Assembly: GCA_964530555.1 (NCBI GenBank)
Contig: CAZHBD010000007.1
Location: 1-25,838, forward strand
DNA: 25,838 nucleotides
Origin: CAZHBD01 sp964530555
GTDB lineage: Bacteria > Patescibacteriota > Saccharimonadia > Saccharimonadales > AWTP1-31
Reading direction: 5' to 3'
Part shown: positions 21,433 through 25,838 of the stretch, one piece after another
Numbering within the stretch: position 1 is the stretch's first letter
Layout: each line of letters opens with the position of its first letter
The notes under the pieces: generated by a model
What the model was told of the DNA's origin: nothing
What the model saw: only the letters and a program-made list of their open reading frames with translations
Databases searched by the model: none
Position numbers and translations under genes: made by a program

Positions 21433-22232
21433 TAAGAATCCAAGTCAATACTTACCGGGCAGTGATCGCTGCCCATTACGTCGGCATGAATAGCGGCATC
21501 TTTCAGTTTGTCAGCAATAGATTTTGAGGCCAACCAGTAGTCAATCCGCCAGCCCACATTTCGGGCTCGGGCATTGGCCCAGTGTGTCCACCAACTATAG
21601 GCCTCGGTTTTGTCCGGATAAAATTGACGAAAGGTATCAACAAACCCGGCGTCCAAGAAGTCTTGGAAGCGTTCGCGTTCTTCATCAGTAAAGCCATGTT
21701 TGCCAACATTGGGGCCTGGATTTGCCAAATCGATTTCTTGGTGAGCTACATTTAAGTCACCGCAGAATAATACCGGCTTGTTTTCCTCCAAGCGTTTTAC
21801 ATATGCCAAAAACGCCTTGTCCCAGTGATCGTAGCGCAGGCTTAGTCGGCTCAGATCACCTTTACTGTTGGGGGTGTAGACGGTTACCACCCAGAAGCTA
21901 TCAAACTCGGCAGCAATCACGCGGCCTTCGTCGTTGGGGTTGCCATAGCTATCTCCGGTGACGTCGTACTTTTTGACAATGTCTTCAGGGAAGCCATTTA
22001 TAACTTGCAGAGGCTTAACTTTGCTAAAAATAGCCGTGCCGCTGTAACCTTTTTTCTTGGCTGAATTCCAATACTCTGTATAATCTGGCAGGTCGATTTC
22101 AGCTTGGCCTTGCTCAGCTTTGGTTTCTTGTATACAAAGGATATCGGGCTGATGTTCGGCCATAAATTTTTGAAAGGCACCCTTGTTGACCACAGCGCGT
22201 ATCCCATTGACGTTCCATGAATAAAGCTTCAT
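21432..22232 (-). CDS. xthA: Exodeoxyribonuclease III (AP endonuclease)
   Basis: The 266-residue EEP-family enzyme cuts DNA at abasic sites in base-excision repair. Family motifs are KLYSWNVNGIRA at the N-terminus (Asn7), DILCIQETKA (catalytic Glu), YSGTAIFSK, FCGDLNVAH (Asp/Asn pair) and GSDHCPVSI (His) at the end. Length is normal for Xth/ExoA. The start MKLYSW is set by the TATAAT box 6 bases upstream, and a longer frame from 22355 would cross that promoter. It leads a minus-strand operon of five overlapping genes. Confidence 0.95.
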   Translation of the reverse strand: MKLYSWNVNGIRAVVNKGAFQKFMAEHQPDILCIQETKAEQGQAEIDLPDYTEYWNSAKKKGYSGTAIFSKVKPLQVINGFPEDIVKKYDVTGDSYGNPNDEGRVIAAEFDSFWVVTVYTPNSKGDLSRLSLRYDHWDKAFLAYVKRLEENKPVLFCGDLNVAHQEIDLANPGPNVGKHGFTDEERERFQDFLDAGFVDTFRQFYPDKTEAYSWWTHWANARARNVGWRIDYWLASKSIADKLKDAAIHADVMGSDHCPVSIDLDS

Positions 22233-22238
22233 AACTTC

Positions 22239-22244
22239 ATTATA
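22239..22244 (-). promoter_or_regulatory. -10 box of the xthA operon
   Basis: A perfect minus-strand TATAAT (22244-22239) ends 6 bases before the xthA ATG. It therefore drives a leaderless five-gene message. The -35 region is weak. Confidence 0.68.
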
Positions 22245-22268
22245 TCCTTGATCTTGTAATATTCTTAC

Positions 22269-22297
22269 TTGTTTTTTACAACGATTTGTAGTATAAG
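22269..22297 (+). promoter_or_regulatory. Promoter of the hypothetical at 22308
   Basis: TTGTTT (22269-22274), a 17-base spacer and TATAAG (22292-22297) end 10 bases before the ATG. AAGG (22299-22302) could act as a weak Shine-Dalgarno sequence but lies at or before the expected transcription start. Confidence 0.62.
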
Positions 22298-22307
22298 TAA
22301 GGTTCCT

Positions 22308-23144
22308 ATGCGCGAACGTAAGCTGTACTCTCTGGCTGAAATTGAGCGACTGCACTTACCTGGTTATCGTAACACCAGTAGTCTTAACGCGGCCCTGTCC
22401 GATCCAGAATCTGCTTGGGATGCTGTACTCTCTGCAAGTATATTTACCACTGACGAAGACGGTACGCGCAAAGTGCTTACTGGCATACGCCGCGAAGAGA
22501 CTCATCGAACTCATCCCGGGGTGGTTAGTACGCCAACGATGAGATTACCGAATACCCTTGCTCATTCAATTGTTCGTCGCCGCCTGGAGGCGATGGGCGG
22601 GCGCTATCCGTCGTTCGTTGTGCCGAAGCTGGATCCTGAAGCGGGCTTGGTACCGAAAACGGTCAAGACGCTCCCCGATAAGACGGGTAACTTCAATAGA
22701 GAGCCCTTTCCAAATAGGCGTTCTGACCTGCCTTTTGCTGTGGGCTCAATGCTTGGCCAAAAGCTCAGCGCAGCCAGTAGGCTCGAGATGAGTCCCGATG
22801 GCTCGCTTGGCACCGTCTCTTTATCGGCAATTATGGCTGGATTTAGTCATGCGACGACCGAACGTGGTACCGATTACTTCGAACCATTAATTATGCTAGG
22901 AGCAACCGTAGAGCTTGGTGAACCAGACATCATTCCGCAAGATACTGAATCGTATCGTAATGTTGGCTTTGTACCAGTAACGAACTTCCTAGAGGGTCAC
23001 ACACTTCGTAATGCCAACACGCTAGTTCCAAGCTTGCGCGAAGGCGATGAAATTGATGTATGTGTCAAAGGTATGTGTCTCGCAACTACCCGTGAAGTGA
23101 TTGGTGGCGGTGAACCTCCCCGATTGCTTGCAGCAACTGCCTAG
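22308..23144 (+). CDS. Hypothetical protein, 278 residues, possible NUDIX-like fold
   Basis: The start MRERKLYSLAEIERL follows a promoter at 10 bases. No signal or membrane segment is present. VLTGIRREETHRTHPGVVST and PTMRLP read like the strand-turn that precedes a NUDIX box. SMLGQKLSAASRLEM could be the box helix, and YRNVGFVPVTNFLEG resembles the closing strands, but the RExxEE residues are absent. I therefore cannot assign an enzyme activity. It may be a non-catalytic NUDIX relative or an unrelated fold. It stands alone, divergent from xthA, and converges with a 14-base gap on the DUF84 gene. Confidence 0.65.
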   Translation: MRERKLYSLAEIERLHLPGYRNTSSLNAALSDPESAWDAVLSASIFTTDEDGTRKVLTGIRREETHRTHPGVVSTPTMRLPNTLAHSIVRRRLEAMGGRYPSFVVPKLDPEAGLVPKTVKTLPDKTGNFNREPFPNRRSDLPFAVGSMLGQKLSAASRLEMSPDGSLGTVSLSAIMAGFSHATTERGTDYFEPLIMLGATVELGEPDIIPQDTESYRNVGFVPVTNFLEGHTLRNANTLVPSLREGDEIDVCVKGMCLATTREVIGGGEPPRLLAATA

Positions 23145-23158
23145 TTTACTCTGTAGGC

Positions 23159-23668
23159 TTATAAGAGCACCGACAATGCGGCAATCGTCGCGTCACGTGA
23201 AGAAGTTACGCGAGTAATGATTCCTTTGGTTACCAAACCTGACAATCCTTGTTTTTTGCCGATATCCGTGACCCCATGGCTTTTTGCAACCGCATCACTC
23301 AAGTTAGACTGCTTATGTATATGCTCCATGGTTTCTGATGGAGTTAGAACGCTCGGACCAATTCCTACACCGATTTTACCCGCTTTGTTTATTACCGCTG
23401 CGGCAGTCTGCGTAAACCAGTGTTCCGAAATTCTGTGTTGGCCACCTTCAAGACCGACCCCATAGTCTGCGTCCACTGCCAAAAGTGCCTCTTTTGCTCT
23501 GTTTGTCGCTCCTTGGAGTGTTTCTTCATCGTTCATTGGTTGCTCGCCCACACCTGAATCAGTTTCTACGCCAACTATCTCCACTGTTTCGCCAGGCAAT
23601 AATAATCGAAAGGCTTGTTCGACTGCTTCTAATTTTGTGGGGTTCTTTGAGCCGACGGCAACACGCAT
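23159..23668 (-). CDS. Inosine/xanthosine triphosphatase-type NTPase (DUF84/YjjX)
   Basis: The 169-residue protein opens with VAVGSKNPTKLEAVEQAF, then shows VETDSGVGEQPMNDEET and GATNRAKEAL, the signature of the YjjX/DUF84 family. That family removes deaminated purine triphosphates (ITP/XTP) from the nucleotide pool. GVGLEGGQ near residue 72 also fits. ATG 23668 is preferred to GTG 23671 because it lies 6 bases after a TAATAT -10 box. It is divergent from pyrH, and the two promoters overlap. It belongs to the same house-cleaning theme as the NUDIX and MazG-like genes in the window. Confidence 0.9.
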   Translation of the reverse strand: MRVAVGSKNPTKLEAVEQAFRLLLPGETVEIVGVETDSGVGEQPMNDEETLQGATNRAKEALLAVDADYGVGLEGGQHRISEHWFTQTAAAVINKAGKIGVGIGPSVLTPSETMEHIHKQSNLSDAVAKSHGVTDIGKKQGLSGLVTKGIITRVTSSRDATIAALSVLL

Positions 23669-23674
23669 CACCTA

Positions 23675-23680
23675 ATATTA
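23675..23680 (-). promoter_or_regulatory. -10 box of the DUF84 gene
   Basis: Minus-strand TAATAT (23680-23675) ends 6 bases before the ATG at 23668. The -35 region would lie around 23698-23703, inside the pyrH promoter, so the two promoters probably compete. Confidence 0.5.
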
Positions 23681-23696
23681 GCAGATTTGAAAATTG

Positions 23697-23725
23697 TTGA
23701 AAAAGTGGTGGAATTTTGCTAATCT
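23697..23725 (+). promoter_or_regulatory. pyrH promoter
   Basis: TTGAAA (23697-23702), a 17-base spacer and TAATCT (23720-23725) end 10 bases before the GTG start codon of pyrH. AAAGG (23727-23731) lies 4 bases before the GTG, within or just before the expected start of the message. Confidence 0.65.
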
Positions 23726-23735
23726 TAAAGGTACC

Positions 23736-24440
23736 GTGTTTAAGCGTGTATTGATCAAAATCTCAGGAGAACAGCTGGCGGGAAAAATGAACGCTGGTAT
23801 TGACGCTTCGATTGTTCATTACCTCGCTGATGAAATAAAAAAGGTTATCAAAGTCGATTGCCAAGTAGTTATCGTTGTCGGTGGTGGCAACATTGTTCGT
23901 GGAGCAGATACGGCAGGTCACGGTATCCACCGCGTGACGGCTGACCATATGGGACTATTAGCAACGCTCATCAACGCCCTAGCGATAACCGATATCTTCG
24001 AAGCTGAGGGGCTGAAAACGCGCTGTTTAAGTAACCTCCATGCGCAGCAGGTTGCTGAAATCTTCGTGCATCGACTGGCCGAAAAACATCTACGCCGCGG
24101 ACGGGTGGTCATACTGGCTGGTGGCACAAACCGCCCCTACCTTACCACGGATACTGCTGCGGTGCAGCTTGCACTCGAGTTAGGCTGCGATGCTGTACTG
24201 AAAGCTACTAAGGTTGACGGTGTATACGACATGGATCCTATGAAATATCAAAAAGCATCAAAGCAAGAGAAAATGAGCTTTGAACGTGCCGTGGCTGATA
24301 AGGGTGTCAAGGTTATGGACAAGGCAGCTCTTGGGTTAGCCATGGAACACAAAATGCCAGTCATCGTCTTTGACAGTATGAAAACGAATAATCTGCTCAA
24401 GATCGTAAAAGGCGAAGTGGTCGGTACGACCATCAGTTAG
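23736..24440 (+). CDS. pyrH: UMP kinase
   Basis: The 234-residue amino-acid-kinase-family enzyme phosphorylates UMP to UDP with ATP, an essential pyrimidine step. Signatures are RVLIKISGEQLAG at the N-terminus, VIVVGGGNIVRG, AGGTNRPYLTTDTAA and KVDGVYDMDP, all typical of bacterial PyrH. GTG 23736 (protein start FKRVLIKISG) is favoured over a longer TTG frame from 23694, because that frame would include the promoter. Length is typical. No frr gene follows. The stop codon lies 5 bases from the 3' end of the convergent tRNA-Ser. Confidence 0.96.
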   Translation: MFKRVLIKISGEQLAGKMNAGIDASIVHYLADEIKKVIKVDCQVVIVVGGGNIVRGADTAGHGIHRVTADHMGLLATLINALAITDIFEAEGLKTRCLSNLHAQQVAEIFVHRLAEKHLRRGRVVILAGGTNRPYLTTDTAAVQLALELGCDAVLKATKVDGVYDMDPMKYQKASKQEKMSFERAVADKGVKVMDKAALGLAMEHKMPVIVFDSMKTNNLLKIVKGEVVGTTIS

Positions 24441-24445
24441 TATGC

Positions 24446-24535
24446 TGGCGGAAGAGGTGGGATTCGAACCCACGGTACCCGTGAGGGCACAACGCTTTTC
24501 GAGAGCGTCCAGTTCAACCACTCCTGCACTCTTCC
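24446..24535 (-). tRNA. tRNA-Ser (anticodon CGA)
   Basis: On the minus strand GGAAGAG (24535-24529) pairs with CTCTTCC (24456-24450), followed by discriminator G and an encoded CCA. The anticodon stem ACGCT/AGCGT holds CTCGAAA, giving anticodon CGA, which decodes TCG. A long variable arm (TGTGCCCTCACGGGTAC region) fits tRNA-Ser. A TATAAT box on the minus strand (about 24549-24554) ends 13 bases upstream. Confidence 0.96.
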
Positions 24536-24562
24536 GTGTAACGAAATAATTATACCTGAATC

Positions 24563-24575
24563 GTACAAAATGTAC
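24563..24575. repeat. Palindrome GTACA-AAA-TGTAC beside the tRNA-Ser promoter
   Basis: The 13-bp perfect inverted repeat lies between the -35 and -10 regions of the minus-strand tRNA-Ser promoter, about 80 bases from the ABC transporter start. Its form suits a dimeric regulator. It could also be chance in an AT-rich intergenic region. Confidence 0.45.
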
Positions 24576-24614
24576 TTGTAGTTATAGATACGCAAAAAAT
24601 ACTACATTACTTGC

Positions 24615-24644
24615 TTGCCGCCCTGGCAAATTGAAGGGTAAACT
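24615..24644 (+). promoter_or_regulatory. Candidate promoter of the ABC transporter operon
   Basis: TTGCCG (24615-24620), an 18-base spacer and TAAACT (24639-24644) end 11 bases before the ATG at 24656. The -10 box is a moderate match. No Shine-Dalgarno sequence is visible. Confidence 0.48.
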
Positions 24645-24655
24645 AGCCCTAGCAT

Positions 24656-25534
24656 ATGGCCATCATCAGCTTAAAAGACGTCAGTAAACTGTACGGCTTC
24701 GGCGATGCCACGACAGTGGCGCTCGACGAAGTCAATCTAACGATTGAAGCGGGTGAATTTGTCGCCATTATGGGTCCCAGTGGCTCAGGAAAATCAACAT
24801 TGATGAACCTGATTGGTTTATTGGATCGGCCAACACACGGTGAGTATATGCTGAGCGGGCGCTCAGTCGCTAAGCTTCGTCCTAACCAGCGTGCCAAAGT
24901 ACGTCGTGACAAAATCGGTTTTGTCTTTCAGTCATTTAATCTGTTGCCACGCCTCAACGTCCTTGAAAATGTTGCGCTTCCCCTTGCATACAAGGGCATG
25001 ACGCAAACGCGACGGCTCAAGCAGGCCGGCGCTGTGCTTGAGCGCGTTGGCCTGGGCGATCGCGAATACTTCATGCCGCGTGCGCTCAGCGGTGGACAGG
25101 CCCAGCGGGTAGCAATCGCTCGCGCCCTCGTTAACAACCCAGACATTATTATCGCTGACGAGCCCACAGGAAACCTAGACAGTGGTTCGAGCTTGATTGT
25201 AATGGAACTCTTAAGCGAACTCCACCAGACTGGTAATACCATTCTTATGGTGACGCATAACCCCGAGCTCACCCGCTATGCAGACCGTGTCGTATACATG
25301 CATGATGGCGGCATTGTGCTCGACCAACAAACACCTGTAGGCGAGGTGCCGCGCGCGGCCCGCAAGGTGATGTACCTGTATCCTCGACGGACAGAGGAAG
25401 ATGACTTGGCCGGTGTTTCCGCGCTGATGAAGAGCATACCCGCTAAGGTTGTTGCCAAACGAAAGTCGCGAAGTAGCAAGAAGACATCGACAGCCCGAAG
25501 ACCTCGTAAAACTCGCCAGAGGAAAACAAACTGA
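24656..25534 (+). CDS. ABC transporter ATP-binding protein (MacB/LolD type) with basic tail
   Basis: The 292-residue ATPase carries Walker A (GPSGSGKST), the Q-loop FVFQSFNLLPRLNVLENV, the ABC signature LSGGQAQR and Walker B with catalytic Glu (IIIADEPTGNLDS). The H-loop is VTHNPEL. The sequence type fits the MacB/LolD group, which drives FtsX-like permeases, and such a permease follows directly. The ATPase core ends near residue 230. A further 60 residues form a Lys/Arg/Ser-rich tail (KRKSRSSKKTSTARRPRKT), absent from most LolD-type subunits. Start and stop (TGATG) couple it to the permease. Confidence 0.92.
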   Translation: MAIISLKDVSKLYGFGDATTVALDEVNLTIEAGEFVAIMGPSGSGKSTLMNLIGLLDRPTHGEYMLSGRSVAKLRPNQRAKVRRDKIGFVFQSFNLLPRLNVLENVALPLAYKGMTQTRRLKQAGAVLERVGLGDREYFMPRALSGGQAQRVAIARALVNNPDIIIADEPTGNLDSGSSLIVMELLSELHQTGNTILMVTHNPELTRYADRVVYMHDGGIVLDQQTPVGEVPRAARKVMYLYPRRTEEDDLAGVSALMKSIPAKVVAKRKSRSSKKTSTARRPRKTRQRKTN

Positions 25535-25838
25535 TGGCAAAGGGCAACTATAAGCAGGCGGTTCGAACCTTACGCAAAGCCAAGTGGCGAAGTCTATTAA
25601 CAATGTTTGGTGTGATTGTTGGTGTAGTGTCGGTAATTACGACGGTGTCGCTCGGCGAAGGTGTCAAGCGCCAGGTTTTAGGGCAAGTTAACCGCCTTGG
25701 TCATGACCTTATCACTATCCGCCCTGGGAATGTAGTGAAGCGAGACAAATATGGAACGATTACCAGTGTTGACCTTGCATCGGCATATGGTTTTGGCAGC
25801 GGCAGCCTAAGTGAGTCTGATCTAAAAGTTGTCGAAGA
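25534..25838 (+). CDS. MacB/FtsX-like permease, 5' part only
   Basis: The reading frame opens with ATG at 25534, overlapping the ATPase stop codon by one base (TGATG), and continues past the window end with 101 full codons visible. MAKGNYKQAVRTLRKAKWRS and LLTMFGVIVGVVSVITTVSL form the N-terminal cytoplasmic stretch and first membrane helix characteristic of MacB-type permeases. GEGVKRQVLGQVNRLGHDLI then starts the large outer (MacB-PCD) domain. The pair would form an ABC exporter or a mechanotransmission-type complex. The rest of the gene is outside the window. Confidence 0.9.
   Translation, partial: MAKGNYKQAVRTLRKAKWRSLLTMFGVIVGVVSVITTVSLGEGVKRQVLGQVNRLGHDLITIRPGNVVKRDKYGTITSVDLASAYGFGSGSLSESDLKVVE

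Noticed and set aside
1..25838. Alternative genetic code with UGA as glycine, as in SR1/Gracilibacteria
   Set aside because: UGA ends the NUDIX, UmuD-like, GDPD-like and ABC ATPase genes exactly at operon overlaps, so it is used as stop.
1..25838. CRISPR array, insertion sequence or prophage
   Set aside because: No regularly spaced direct repeats, transposase, integrase or phage structural gene was found.

Overview
The window looks like a compact bacterial chromosome segment of roughly balanced base composition. It most resembles a Candidatus Saccharibacteria (TM7) or other Patescibacteria-type genome, but this is an inference from style and no rRNA is present to prove it. The supporting signs are near-zero intergenic space, many hypothetical proteins with one membrane anchor, a sortase, surface PEGA/DUF3048/DUF4367-type proteins, many small nucleotide-cleaning enzymes, and UGA used as an ordinary stop (it ends several genes, which argues against the recoded SR1/Gracilibacteria lineages).

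Layout. 1-1200: tRNA-Glu(CTC), a terminator, an AT-rich family-2 glycosyltransferase and a second terminator. 1200-6470: a hypothetical protein, a zinc-ribbon NUDIX hydrolase translationally coupled to a family-9 glycosyltransferase, a small membrane protein divergent from a winged-helix/NUDIX-like putative regulator, and two more hypotheticals. 6470-8690: a long leader, then an 89-residue unknown protein, a UmuD-like protein without protease residues, and UmuC (Y-family polymerase). 8676-13121 (minus): a DUF3048/YerB-like protein, gltX, an HD-domain protein and a membrane protein with a DUF4367-like end. 13252-15944: a PEGA-domain protein facing a sortase with a large cytoplasmic N-terminal region. 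16036-18087: tRNA-Leu(CAA), then a membrane-anchored glycerophosphodiester phosphodiesterase-like protein and a lipoprotein metallophosphoesterase. 18165-22232: a hypothetical, then a tightly overlapping minus-strand operon of exonuclease III, alpha/beta hydrolase, MazG-like pyrophosphohydrolase, HAD phosphatase and an NnrD-like kinase-fold protein. 22308-25838: an unknown protein, a DUF84/YjjX-type NTPase, pyrH, tRNA-Ser(CGA) and a MacB-like ABC transporter (ATPase complete, permease cut by the window end).

Two themes run through the window. First, gene starts: most first-in-transcript genes have a sigma70-like -10 box ending only 6-10 bases before the start codon and no Shine-Dalgarno sequence, so their mRNAs should be leaderless, while several genes inside operons have clear Shine-Dalgarno sequences. 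Second, convergent genes end on or inside each other with no terminator between them. Functionally, the window combines nucleotide-pool cleaning (NUDIX, MazG-like, DUF84, HD), DNA repair or translesion synthesis (xthA, umuC) and cell-surface construction (glycosyltransferases, sortase, PEGA, ABC transporter).

The most interesting targets are the umuDC operon with its dead UmuD and unknown 89-residue partner, the domain-swapped NrtR-like regulator, and the leaderless/Shine-Dalgarno split.
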